DNA from: Aeromonas bestiarum
GTDB lineage: Bacteria > Pseudomonadota > Gammaproteobacteria > Enterobacterales > Aeromonadaceae
DNA length: 64,000 bases
Reading direction: 5' to 3'
Assembly: GCF_000819745.1 (NCBI RefSeq)
Contig: NZ_CDDA01000030.1
Coordinates: 39,398-103,397, forward strand
Made by a program: the position numbers and the translations under genes. Below are positions 1 to 7,523 of this stretch, in pieces (within the stretch, counting starts at the first letter, position 1; every line of letters begins with the position of its first letter). Under the pieces are notes generated by a model. It was given only the letters and a program-made list of their open reading frames with translations. It did not search any database and had not been told where the DNA came from.

Positions 1-20
1 ATCAGGTAATCAGGTAATCA
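1..20. repeat. Short tandem direct repeat at the window edge
   Basis: The unit ATCAGGTA is repeated twice and followed by ATCA. It sits at the cut edge of the window, so its full extent is unknown. No function is assigned. Confidence 0.5.
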
Positions 21-263
21 TAATGACAGCCCATGGCATACAAGCAGTAAATGGCCGCTGTTCCATGCCTGGGATGAATAACCTGATGATTAAAGTCCGA
101 CATGGCGCAATAGATAAGGGTGTTTTCACTGTCGCGCTGTGTTATGACAATGATGTTGACACTCAACAACGCCATTCCCGCAGTAGGTCAACAATATATA
201 TCCCACGTAGACATTTATTATTCCTGCTATCTGTGACCCATATCTCATGCTTTTTTATGCTGA

Positions 264-291
264 TTGATTTCTCAAAGTAGGGTGTTATCAT
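264..291 (+). promoter_or_regulatory. Candidate sigma-70 promoter for the riboswitch transcript
   Basis: TTGATT at 264-269 and TATCAT at 286-291 are separated by 16 bases. A start near position 298 would place the c-di-GMP aptamer at the very 5' end of the transcript, as is usual for GEMM leaders. The surrounding DNA is AT-rich, so a chance match is possible. Confidence 0.4.
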
Positions 292-302
292 CTAAACATA
301 GA

Positions 303-385
303 GTAAAGGGCAAACCGGTCGAAAGGTCGGGACGCAAAGCCACCGGTCTAAGGGTTTAAATACCTAAGACAGCGGAGCTGCCATC
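303..385 (+). ncRNA. Cyclic di-GMP riboswitch aptamer (GEMM-I class)
   Basis: The conserved GEMM-I core is present: AGGGCAAACC at 307-316, a GNRA-capped P2 helix (CCGGTC-GAAA-GGTCGG), then GGGACGCAAAGCC. A second helix follows, closed by GTCTAAGG pairing with CCTAAGAC near 346-370. GEMM-I RNAs bind cyclic di-GMP and usually control motility, adhesion or surface-protein genes. The only gene downstream is the short pilin-like protein at 479-802. Confidence 0.88.
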
Positions 386-435
386 TGAGAAGAGCGATGT
401 CATCAGTTGTATCTGTGTCATTCTCTTTGATTGCG

Positions 436-470
436 TTGCCCTTTTCGTACAACGACATGTGACGAAAAGG
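436..470 (+). promoter_or_regulatory. Translational expression platform hiding the ribosome binding site
   Basis: CCTTTTCGT at 440-448 is perfectly complementary to ACGAAAAGG at 462-470, which holds the ribosome binding site (AAAGG) of the gene starting at 479. Bases 436-444 (TTGCCCTTT) are also perfectly complementary to 305-313 (AAAGGGCAA) in the conserved aptamer strand, so the two pairings exclude each other. This is a direct sequence observation. The inferred logic is that ligand-bound aptamer frees 436-444 to mask the ribosome site, giving repression by c-di-GMP. Confidence 0.65.
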
Positions 471-478
471 ACATAAAA

Positions 479-802
479 ATGAACACTTCCACCGCTTCCG
501 TTCGCAACAGCGCCATCCGTTTTGCCTCTTCTACCGCCGCAGCCATGCTGTTGGGCGTCGCTCTGTTGCCGGCAACAGCCTCTGCCTACGATGGCAGCGT
601 GACCTTCACCGGAACCATCTACGAAGCCCCTTGCGACTTCGCTGACAACAGCGTGACCTGCTATTCGGGCACCCAGCGCCAGACCCTGGATCTGGCCAGC
701 CTGCAGCAAGCCGGCAGCCTCAATACCATCAGCAGCACCATGCAGTACAAGCTGTCTGCCGGCAGCAGCAAGATGGCCATAGTGACCGTCAGCTACCTCT
801 GA
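479..802 (+). CDS. Small secreted pilin-like protein under c-di-GMP riboswitch control
   Basis: A 107-residue protein with a long Sec signal peptide (residues 1-36, cleavage after ATASA) and a mature part of only about 71 residues. The mature start, with GSVTFTGTIYEAPC, matches the first strand of chaperone-usher pilins (G-x-V-x-F-x-G-x-I, then Cys), and a second Cys follows 9 residues later. The C-terminus VTVSYL resembles the last pilin strand. Usual pilins have about 150 mature residues, so the middle is missing or this is a different small fold. The start at 479 is chosen because AAAGG lies 8 bases upstream; the in-frame 431 codon lies inside the riboswitch leader. No usher or chaperone gene is adjacent. 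It could be a biofilm matrix or adhesion factor, which is inference. Confidence 0.6.
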   Translation: MNTSTASVRNSAIRFASSTAAAMLLGVALLPATASAYDGSVTFTGTIYEAPCDFADNSVTCYSGTQRQTLDLASLQQAGSLNTISSTMQYKLSAGSSKMAIVTVSYL

Positions 803-1282
803 TCGAGTTAGCCATCCCATCAGCCCGGGGCTGTTCATTGCCTCGGGCGGACTTGCTCGCCTCCCCTGAGCAAGTGGAGCCCACGCCGAACACAGCGCTT
901 GTTTAGTATCCAACCATCGCCCTCTAGCGGCACCAGCCCCTTTCGCATTTCCTCTCTTGCAAAGTCCTCTCAGGATCCGGCTCACCACACAGCCATAGCA
1001 TCGGCTCGGTTTTCCACTTCATCGCCTTCTTAGTACTGTCGCAACAACACACTGCCAACACATCTCAAACGAGACGTGGATCACACTTGTCAGCCGAAGG
1101 CTGAGATACCCCCCAGATGGCAGATGAGTCCTTGCTATCAACTGAGCCCCCAATGGCACTCACTTTGTTTTGATTCAATCTAAATAAATGATTTATATGG
1201 CCTGACTGGTGAGTTGATACCCCTTTGGAACTTAGTACATTGCCCGCGATAACCACGCAGACTCTCATCCAAAGGGATAAAA
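803..1282. other. Intergenic region, no supported gene
   Basis: About 480 bases without a convincing reading frame. An imperfect hairpin at 823-848 (GCCCGGGG with CCTCGGGC) could end the upstream transcript but has no T-run. A small TCAGCC-GAA-GGCTGA hairpin lies near 1089-1103. The right-hand end holds the candidate collagenase promoter. Confidence 0.6.
1170..1198 (+). promoter_or_regulatory. Candidate promoter for the collagenase gene
   Basis: TTGATT at 1170-1175 and TTATAT at 1193-1198 with a 17-base spacer, 85 bases before the start codon. The region is AT-rich, so the assignment is tentative. Confidence 0.35.
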
Positions 1283-4030
1283 ATGAACAATCTGGGAACA
1301 AGGTTGCTGCTGCTGGCAGCACCGGGCCTGCTCGCCACCTCGGCGCTGGCCAACTACTCCCCCGCCGACTGGCAACAGTACCGGCTGAACGGTGAATCCA
1401 GCCGCCAGCTGAGCGATCGCGTCACCGAAGTCACCTACGAGCTCAGCGCCCGCGATGACAATGCCCCCTATCAGCAACTGCGCGTCTACCGCCGCTTCGA
1501 CTGGAGCGATGCCAATCTGACCGCGCAGGCAGAGCAGCAGTGCGGCGAGCCGCAGCTCAAGATCGAGCAGGGCTGGCAGATCCGCTACCTCAGCTGCGAG
1601 CAGGTGGTGCCGGCAGGCAAGGCCATCCCGGCCAGCAGTTATGACTTTGGCTACGGCCTGAAACAGGGCCGCTGGGAACCGCTGACGGGCACCCCGACCG
1701 CCCCGCGTCAGGATCGTCTGCCGCTGGCGGAGCGCATCATACTGGGTCACAGCGAGCAGGAGCTGGATCGCTGCGAGCTCAATGCCCAGGGGCGCTGCGC
1801 CGAGCAAGTTTGGCAATACCAGCCGCAAAACTGGCAACAGCTGAGTGTGCTGGAAGAGACTCCCAATGAGCGGGACGGCCGCCTCGAGCAGATCTTCTTC
1901 CGCCTGCAACCCGTGGCGGGCAGTCAGGCCGCCAGCCAGGTGAGCGAGATCCACGTCTGGCGCCAGTACAGCTGGCAGCTGGACGAGACCAAGACACAGC
2001 AGGAGTGCGATGAACCCCAGACCCGCCAGGAAGGGGACAAGACCATCAGCTACCGGGTTTGCCGCCAGACCCTGCCCGCCGGCAGCGAGGTACAGGTAGT
2101 ACTGAAAGACACCGGCTATCAATACCCGGTCGGTGGCAGCGAATGGCAGACACTGCCGGAAACCGACGAGTGGCAGGAGAGTCGGGTACTCAATCGCCCC
2201 ATAGTGCTGGCCAGCAAGGAGGAGCAGCTCGACTGCCGCCGTGCCGATGGCCGCGCCTGCTCCGAGCCGGAACAGCCAGGCACGGATCTGCTGGATGCCG
2301 ACGCCGCCAGGATAGTGCAGGATGCCAGCGGCCAGCCCGCTCCCGTCTGGCAGGAGAACTATGGCCACGATGACACCAAGCTGCTGGCCGTGTCCCGTGG
2401 TATCCAGAGCCTGCTGGCGGCCAATCAGCCCGCCCATCCGGCCATGAAGCTGCTGCTGGAATACGTGCGCGCCCACAACTATCACAACTACGGCAAACAC
2501 AAGGAAGACGGCCCGGCCGCCGCCGAGGCACTGGCCGAGGCGCTGACCGCGCTCGGCGCCCATCCGCTGCTCTACCCGGAGCAGGCCAGCGATGAAGTCG
2601 GAGCCGTCATGGGCGCCTGGAGCATAGCCCTGCATGGCCAGTTCAAGAGCCCGGCGGTGCAGAGCCGGTTCGGTACCCTGCTCGGCCAGTTCAACCAGAT
2701 GCTGGCCTACAGCACCCTCCACGCCAGCGAGATCAATGGTCAGCATGCCTGGGCAACCGGTCTGTTCGATCTGCTCAACTTCCTCGACTTCGCCAGCGAC
2801 CATAGCGACGCCTTCGCCGCCGACTTCCGCCAGCAGGATGGCGAGCTGCGCAAACAGCTGCACGCCCTCGGCATGAGCGAGCTGTCGCTGTGGCAAGGAC
2901 GGGATGGCAAGGATCTGTTCCTGCTCAACAACGTGCTGGATGCCTATACCCGCCTCTACCGGGTCGCCCGTTATACCCGTCCCGACGAGAGCGAAGGCTA
3001 TCGCAAGCTGCTGGATGGCTCAGTCATCGAGCTCATCCGTCATCACGGCCTGATCCCCGGCGGTCAACAGAGTCAGGATCTGCTGGAAGACATGTCACTG
3101 ACCCTCTCCACCTACTACCTGACCTACACGGATCGCACCAGCGAGGCCTGCATCAGCGGTGACTTTGCCGGACTCTGCACCCCGATCCGAATGGAAGACG
3201 TGCTGCCGTTCGAGCACACCTGCTCGCCGACCCTGCGCCTGCGGGCCCAGGAGCTGAGCCAGGATCAGGCCGACGGCATCTGCCGCGAGCTGGGCGCCGA
3301 GGAGCAGCAGTTCCATCAGCAGATGGAAACAGGCTGGCAGCCGGTGAGTGATGACAACAACGAGGCGCTGGAGCTGGTGATCTTCAACTCCTCCGCAGAC
3401 TGGAAGCGCTACGGCGGCGCCCTGTTTGGCGGCGTCTCCACCGACAACGGCGGCATCTACATCGAAGGGGATCCGGCGCGTCCCGGCAACCAGGCCCGCT
3501 TCTTCGCCTATGAGGCGGAGTGGAAACGCCCGGCCTTCCAGGTGTGGAACCTGCGCCACGAGTACGTGCACTACCTGGATGGTCGCTTCAACCAGTACGG
3601 CAGCTTCGGTCACTACCCGCTCAACCGCACCACCTGGTGGTCGGAAGGGCTGGCGGAGTTCATCGCCCACGGTCAGTGTTTCGCCCGTGGCATGGACAAC
3701 GTCTCGGGTCGCCCGGCAACCGAGCGACCGAGCCTGGCCGACATACTGCACCTGGATTACGACAAGGGTGGCGAGATGGTCTACTCCTGGTCCTATACGG
3801 TGCATCGCTTCCTGAACGAGACCGGCCGCGGCGCCAGCTGGCTGGCCATGGCCCAGGCCCTGCGCAACCCGGATCAGCAGCAGGCGATGAGCGCCTTCGA
3901 GGCCGAGCTGGATCAGCTGATCGCCAATGACAGCGAAGCCTACCAGAGCTGGCTGAGCCGCGATCTGCTGCCCTGGTGGGAAGCCAACAAGGAGTCTGAC
4001 GAGTGCAAGGCGAACGACTCCTCCCACTGA
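1283..4030 (+). CDS. Secreted M9-family collagenase
   Basis: A 915-residue secreted zinc metalloprotease predicted to cleave native collagen. Residues 1-23 form a signal peptide (ending TSALA). The catalytic helix carries HEYVH at residues 759-763 (two zinc ligands and the general base), and WWSEGLAEF around 785-793 supplies the downstream Glu ligand, the gluzincin layout of M9 collagenases. Residues of about 390-650 look like the M9 N-terminal helical activator domain. The first 340 residues contain two copies of a Cys-containing module. Unlike clostridial and many Vibrio enzymes there is no C-terminal PKD or collagen-binding domain; the protein ends about 120 residues after the catalytic site. 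AAAGG precedes the start by 7 bases. The gene is transcribed alone and ends at a strong terminator. Likely an extracellular virulence or nutrient enzyme. Confidence 0.88.
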   Translation: MNNLGTRLLLLAAPGLLATSALANYSPADWQQYRLNGESSRQLSDRVTEVTYELSARDDNAPYQQLRVYRRFDWSDANLTAQAEQQCGEPQLKIEQGWQIRYLSCEQVVPAGKAIPASSYDFGYGLKQGRWEPLTGTPTAPRQDRLPLAERIILGHSEQELDRCELNAQGRCAEQVWQYQPQNWQQLSVLEETPNERDGRLEQIFFRLQPVAGSQAASQVSEIHVWRQYSWQLDETKTQQECDEPQTRQEGDKTISYRVCRQTLPAGSEVQVVLKDTGYQYPVGGSEWQTLPETDEWQESRVLNRPIVLASKEEQLDCRRADGRACSEPEQPGTDLLDADAARIVQDASGQPAPVWQENYGHDDTKLLAVSRGIQSLLAANQPAHPAMKLLLEYVRAHNYHNYGKHKEDGPAAAEALAEALTALGAHPLLYPEQASDEVGAVMGAWSIALHGQFKSPAVQSRFGTLLGQFNQMLAYSTLHASEINGQHAWATGLFDLLNFLDFASDHSDAFAADFRQQDGELRKQLHALGMSELSLWQGRDGKDLFLLNNVLDAYTRLYRVARYTRPDESEGYRKLLDGSVIELIRHHGLIPGGQQSQDLLEDMSLTLSTYYLTYTDRTSEACISGDFAGLCTPIRMEDVLPFEHTCSPTLRLRAQELSQDQADGICRELGAEEQQFHQQMETGWQPVSDDNNEALELVIFNSSADWKRYGGALFGGVSTDNGGIYIEGDPARPGNQARFFAYEAEWKRPAFQVWNLRHEYVHYLDGRFNQYGSFGHYPLNRTTWWSEGLAEFIAHGQCFARGMDNVSGRPATERPSLADILHLDYDKGGEMVYSWSYTVHRFLNETGRGASWLAMAQALRNPDQQQAMSAFEAELDQLIANDSEAYQSWLSRDLLPWWEANKESDECKANDSSH

Positions 4031-4046
4031 GGATGAGACGCTAGCG

Positions 4047-4079
4047 ACAAGGGGCAGCCACGGCTGCCCCTTGTTTTTA
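4047..4079 (+). terminator. Intrinsic terminator after the collagenase gene
   Basis: A 12-bp perfect stem (ACAAGGGGCAGC with its complement), 4-base loop CACG and a run of five T. Confidence 0.9.
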
Positions 4080-4246
4080 TACGAAAGGTTTTTATCGGTG
4101 CCGGATCAAACGGTTAGCCAGCCACAGTATGCGACAGCCTTTGCCCGAGTGACGCCATCGGCCGCTATCAAGCCTGACGCGCAGCGGCAACTTGTAATAG
4201 AATGACCCTCTGTCACCTCTTACTTCAGACCCGAACCGCACCGCGC

Positions 4247-5188
4247 ATGAAGAAGTTTGCCAAGATCCTCCTCGCCTGCTTTTGCCTGTTGCTGGCATCT
4301 GCCGCCATGCTGCTGGGCTACAGCGAGTGGACCGTCTCGGACGCCCGTCATTACACCTATGACGACGTCGATGCAGTCCCCTACAACCGGGTCGCCTTGG
4401 TGCTGGGCACCTCCAAGTACCTGATCGGGGGCAGTCCGAACCACTACTTCAAGTACAGGATCAAGGCCGCCGCCGAGCTCTACAACAACGGCAAGGTGGA
4501 CTACATACTGGTGTCCGGTGACAACGCGACCGTGCAATACAACGAGCCGCGCCAGATGCGGCGGGCCCTGATCCAGGCCGGCATCCCGGCCAAGGCCATC
4601 TACAGCGACTACGCCGGCTTTCGTACTCTGGACTCCATAGTCCGCGCCAAGGAGGTGTTTGGTCAGGCCCACTTCACCGTGGTGTCGCAGGCCTTTCACA
4701 ACGAGCGCGCCATCTTCATCGCCCGCCACTTCGGCATCGAGGCCGTCGGCTTCAACGCCAAGGATCCCAGCGCCTATCAGGGCATCAAGACCCGGGTACG
4801 CGAGGTATTCGCCCGCCTGATGGGGCTGCTCGACCTCTACGTGCTGGACAAGGGGCCCAAGTTCCTCGGCGAGCCCATCGTCATCGGTGGCCCCACCCCT
4901 TGTCAGGCCCTGAGCACCATAGGCGCAAGCCAGCCCTGCCTGCCCATCCCGCCCGTGACCCACAAGCCGCCGGTTGCGCCTGCCGCCAGCCCGGCCACGG
5001 CGACCAGTGCAGCCACCGCCACTGACGCCGCGCTCACCGCCAGCTCCGCCATATCGACCAGCGCGGCCACCGCAAGCAAGGAGGCGGATACAGCCAAGGC
5101 GGCCAGCGCTGCCGCCGCAACCAGCGCGGCACTCTCGACCAATCCGGCCGTGGCAGCCAGTGGTGCGGCCCCCGCTTCGACCCCCTGA
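4247..5188 (+). CDS. SanA/ElyC-like DUF218 envelope protein with Ala/Ser/Thr-rich tail
   Basis: A 313-residue protein. Residues 5-26 form a single N-terminal membrane segment. Residues 45-215 match the DUF218 fold of SanA/YdcF, with VALVLGTSKY, then YILVSGDN and a TLDSIVRAKEVF helix with FTVVSQAFHNERA. SanA proteins are inner-membrane proteins that affect the envelope permeability barrier and vancomycin sensitivity; their exact reaction is unclear. The last 85 or so residues are almost only Ala, Ser, Thr and Pro, an extension absent from E. coli SanA (about 239 residues). The start at the MKK methionine gives a normal membrane anchor; an in-frame ATG 45 bases upstream would add an unlikely leader. 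No strong ribosome site is visible. Confidence 0.75.
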   Translation: MKKFAKILLACFCLLLASAAMLLGYSEWTVSDARHYTYDDVDAVPYNRVALVLGTSKYLIGGSPNHYFKYRIKAAAELYNNGKVDYILVSGDNATVQYNEPRQMRRALIQAGIPAKAIYSDYAGFRTLDSIVRAKEVFGQAHFTVVSQAFHNERAIFIARHFGIEAVGFNAKDPSAYQGIKTRVREVFARLMGLLDLYVLDKGPKFLGEPIVIGGPTPCQALSTIGASQPCLPIPPVTHKPPVAPAASPATATSAATATDAALTASSAISTSAATASKEADTAKAASAAAATSAALSTNPAVAASGAAPASTP

Positions 5189-5200
5189 CAAGAGAGAAAC

Positions 5201-5228
5201 AAGAGACCCGCCATCAGGCGGGTCTCTT
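5201..5228. terminator. Bidirectional terminator between the sanA-like gene and sodA
   Basis: AGAGACCCGCC-ATCA-GGCGGGTCTCT forms an 11-bp perfect stem between two converging genes, with T-rich flanks on the plus strand. Confidence 0.8.
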
Positions 5229-5260
5229 TCATTTGGCAGAGTGCACTATCCTGCCGGCGG

Positions 5261-5875
5261 TCATGCCAGCGCGGCACGATAGCGGCGTTCCACCTCGTCC
5301 CAGTCGATCACCTTGTAAAACGCGGCTATGTAGTCGGGTCGCTTGTTCTGGTACTTGAGGTAATAGGCGTGCTCCCATACATCCAGCCCCAGTATGGGCA
5401 CCTGGCCCTGCATCAGGGGGCTGTCCTGGTTGGCGCTGCTCTCCACCCGCAATCTTCCCTCCTTGTCCACCACCAGCCAGGCCCAGCCGCTGCCAAACCG
5501 GCTCAGCGCCGCCTGGGTAAAGGCCTGCCTGAAGGCATCCAGTCCGCCCAGATCCCGATTGATCGCCTCGGCCAGCTCGCCGCCCGGTTCACCGCCCCCT
5601 TGCGGGCTCATCACCTGCCAGAACAGGCTGTGGTTGGCGTGGCCGCCGCCGTGATTGCGCACCGCCCCCTGCACGTGCGCCGGCAGGCTGTCGAAGCGGG
5701 CAAGCAGCGCATCCACCGGCAGGGCCGCCAGCTCGGGGAGCTCGGCCAGGGCGGCGTTGAGATTGGTGATATAGGTCTGATGGTGACGGCTGTGATGGAT
5801 CTCCATGGTCAGCGCGTCCAGGTGGGGTTCCAGCGCATCGTAGCCGTAGGCAAGGGCTGGCAGGGTATGGCTCAT
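5261..5875 (-). CDS. sodA: Manganese superoxide dismutase
   Basis: A 204-residue cytoplasmic enzyme that converts superoxide to oxygen and hydrogen peroxide. The N-terminus [18 protein letters not shown] is nearly that of E. coli SodA. Metal ligands are visible in MEIHHSRHH, in [13 protein letters not shown], and in [13 protein letters not shown]. The Mn-type signature GGHANH and the NKRPDYI tail favour SodA over SodB. The start at 5875 has AGAGG five bases upstream; the GTG two codons earlier overlaps that site. It is the second gene of an apparent operon, 21 bases after the TPR-like gene, behind a Fur box, fitting the known iron repression of sodA. Confidence 0.93.
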   Translation of the reverse strand: MSHTLPALAYGYDALEPHLDALTMEIHHSRHHQTYITNLNAALAELPELAALPVDALLARFDSLPAHVQGAVRNHGGGHANHSLFWQVMSPQGGGEPGGELAEAINRDLGGLDAFRQAFTQAALSRFGSGWAWLVVDKEGRLRVESSANQDSPLMQGQVPILGLDVWEHAYYLKYQNKRPDYIAAFYKVIDWDEVERRYRAALA

Positions 5876-5896
5876 GATCACCTCTTTTTATTGTGA

Positions 5897-6376
5897 TTAA
5901 TGCAGTTGATGGGCGGGCTCGGTCTGACACAGACACTGGCCGAGACAGCGCTGAATGGCATCCTGGGTGCCGTGCTTGCGCACGAAGGCGAGCAGCTCGG
6001 TACGGGTGCTGCGGGTGTGGCGCAGGGCGGCATCCCGCAAGGGGACAGGGCTGGCGGGGGACTGGCTGGTGGCGAGCAGGCAATCGTGGATATGGCACAG
6101 CAGATCGGCGGCGCGCTCCGGCAGCGCCATGGCCACCAGCAGATCCGCCAGATTGTGGTGGGCCACCACCAGCGCGGCCACCGCCTCGTCCGCATCGTGC
6201 CAGCAGGCGAATTGCTGGCGCGCCAGCCACAATGCCTGCTGGTAATAGGAGAGCGCCTTGGCGTGCTCGCCGGCATCGAAGTGGCGATTGCCACTCAGGG
6301 TCTGCACTTTCCAGTGCACCATGCTGCTGTCCGCGTCGCTCGTGCCGACCCATCCCTTCACCCAGGTTCCCGTCAT
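5897..6376 (-). CDS. TPR-like protein of the sodA operon
   Basis: A 159-residue cytoplasmic protein of unknown function. Residues of about 20-100 read as TPR-type helix pairs, with the core HWKVQTLSGNRHFDAGEHAK followed by LSYYQQALWLARQ and AALVVAHHNLADLL. A similar small gene lies directly upstream of sodA in other gammaproteobacteria, such as orfX between fumC and sodA in Pseudomonas; this is from memory. The start at 6376 has a GGA five bases upstream; a later methionine (6322) before HWKV is an alternative. The stop is 21 bases before sodA, so the two are probably co-transcribed and co-repressed by Fur. A role in metal supply to SodA is only a guess. Confidence 0.7.
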   Translation of the reverse strand: MTGTWVKGWVGTSDADSSMVHWKVQTLSGNRHFDAGEHAKALSYYQQALWLARQQFACWHDADEAVAALVVAHHNLADLLVAMALPERAADLLCHIHDCLLATSQSPASPVPLRDAALRHTRSTRTELLAFVRKHGTQDAIQRCLGQCLCQTEPAHQLH

Positions 6377-6380
6377 GATC

Positions 6381-6409
6381 CTGACCACTCAAATGATAAT
6401 AATTATTAT
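6381..6409 (+). promoter_or_regulatory. Candidate plus-strand promoter overlapping the Fur box
   Basis: CTGACC at 6381-6386 and TATTAT at 6404-6409 are separated by 17 bases. The -10 is inside the Fur box. A start near 6416 would produce the short terminated transcript described next. Confidence 0.4.
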
Positions 6410-6410
6410 T
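6392..6410. promoter_or_regulatory. Fur box controlling the sodA operon
   Basis: The 19-mer from 6392 matches the Fur consensus GATAATGATAATCATTATC at 14 of 19 positions by hand alignment. It lies 16 bases before the TPR-like gene start and also overlaps a plus-strand -10 element, so Fur could control both directions. Confidence 0.7.
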
Positions 6411-6415
6411 TAACT

Positions 6416-6490
6416 TATGTAAGGGCCGAACACAAGGGATACTTGTGCCGGCACCGCCAACAGCCCTGCCCATATGGGTAGGGCTTTTTT
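6416..6490 (+). ncRNA. Candidate Fur-regulated small RNA
   Basis: The predicted 75-nt transcript runs from the Fur-box promoter to a T6 intrinsic terminator with no open reading frame. It folds as a 5' hairpin (CACAAG-GGATA-CTTGTG, 6431-6447), an unpaired C-rich linker (6448-6461, containing CACCGCCAAC) and the terminator hairpin. This is the usual plan of Hfq-dependent small RNAs, and C-rich linkers commonly pair with ribosome sites. It shows no obvious likeness to E. coli RyhB. The alternative is an attenuated leader of the lipase gene at 6612. Confidence 0.4.
6462..6490 (+). terminator. Intrinsic terminator of the candidate small RNA
   Basis: AGCCCTGCCC-ATAT-GGGTAGGGCT gives a 10-bp stem with one G-U pair, followed by six T. 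It points to the plus strand, although no protein gene lies upstream on that strand. Confidence 0.75.
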
Positions 6491-6611
6491 GAATCTGTCT
6501 GTTTGGTGATCATTTGCACAGATGCAAACGTCCCGCTCCGTCATGCTGGTCGGTACTGGCATGAGGCCGGTGGTTGCCGCTGCGGCAACCTTATTCACAA
6601 GGATGGACAAG

Positions 6612-7523
6612 ATGAAAAGATGGCTATTGGTGCTGCTGTGCGCCCTGCCCATGCTGGGCCAGGCGGCAGGTTATACCCAGACCCGCTACCCCATAGTGCT
6701 GGTGCACGGGCTGTTCGGCTTCGACAGGTTGCTCGGGGTCGATTACTTCTACGGGATCCCCCAGGCGCTGACCCGGGATGGCGCCCGGGTCTACGTGGCG
6801 CAGGTCTCCGCCACCGAAAGCTCGGAGCTGCGCGGTGAACAGCTGCTCAAGCAGGTGCAGCAGGTGCTCGCCATCACTGGTGCCGACAAGGTCAACCTCA
6901 TCGGCCACTCCCACGGCGGCCCCACCATACGCTACGTCGCCTCGGTCGCCCCCGAGCTGGTCGCCTCCGCCACCAGCGTGGGAGGGGTCAACTATGGCTC
7001 GGAGATCGCCGATCTGGTCCGCGCCAAGGTGGCACCTGGCTCGATGGCCGAGAAGCTGGCGGTGGCCGCCGCCTCGGCGCTGTCCGGGGTCATCTCGCTG
7101 CTCTCCGGCGGCAGCCAGCTGCCGCAGGATCCCCTCGCCGCCCTCGATGCCCTGACCAGCTCGGGAGCCCAGCGCTTCAACCAGCGCTACCCAGAGGGAT
7201 TGCCCGGCCAATATTGCGGTGACGGGCCGCTGCAGGCCGCCAACGGGGTCTACTACTTCTCCTGGAGCGGGCGCGGCAACATGACCAACATACTGGATCC
7301 GGTGGATCCCGCGCTGGCCCTCACCGGCACCTTCTTCAGCGAGCCCAACGACGGTCTGGTCGGGGTGTGCAGCAGCCACCTCGGCAAGGTGATCGGCACC
7401 GGCTACCGGATGAACCATCTGGACGAGGTGAACCAGTCGTTCGGCATCCACCACCTGTTTGAAACCGATCCTGTCACCCTCTATCGCCAGCACGCCAATC
7501 GCTTGCAGGGGCTGGGGCTATGA
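6612..7523 (+). CDS. Secreted triacylglycerol lipase (bacterial family I)
   Basis: A 303-residue secreted alpha/beta hydrolase that splits triacylglycerols. Residues 1-19 form a signal peptide (ending GQAAG). YPIVLVHGLFGFD forms the oxyanion-hole strand. The catalytic triad is Ser100 in GHSHGG, Asp247 in EPNDGLV and His269 in RMNHLDEV, in the order and spacing of Pseudomonas and Vibrio family I.1 lipases. A Cys pair (YCGDG and GVCSSH) fits their conserved disulphide. The start at 6612 has AAGGA eight bases upstream. The stop overlaps the start of the foldase gene (ATGA), so the two are translationally coupled, as expected for a lipase that needs a dedicated chaperone before type II secretion. 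Confidence 0.9.
   Translation: MKRWLLVLLCALPMLGQAAGYTQTRYPIVLVHGLFGFDRLLGVDYFYGIPQALTRDGARVYVAQVSATESSELRGEQLLKQVQQVLAITGADKVNLIGHSHGGPTIRYVASVAPELVASATSVGGVNYGSEIADLVRAKVAPGSMAEKLAVAAASALSGVISLLSGGSQLPQDPLAALDALTSSGAQRFNQRYPEGLPGQYCGDGPLQAANGVYYFSWSGRGNMTNILDPVDPALALTGTFFSEPNDGLVGVCSSHLGKVIGTGYRMNHLDEVNQSFGIHHLFETDPVTLYRQHANRLQGLGL

Noticed and set aside
23-280. Open frame of 85 codons upstream of the riboswitch
   Set aside because: No ribosome site, unlike any family, AT-rich composition, and it overlaps the likely promoter of the riboswitch transcript.
1070-1100. CRP-like half site (minus-strand TGTGATCC) before the collagenase gene
   Set aside because: The second half site matches poorly and the distance to the candidate promoter is over 70 bases.
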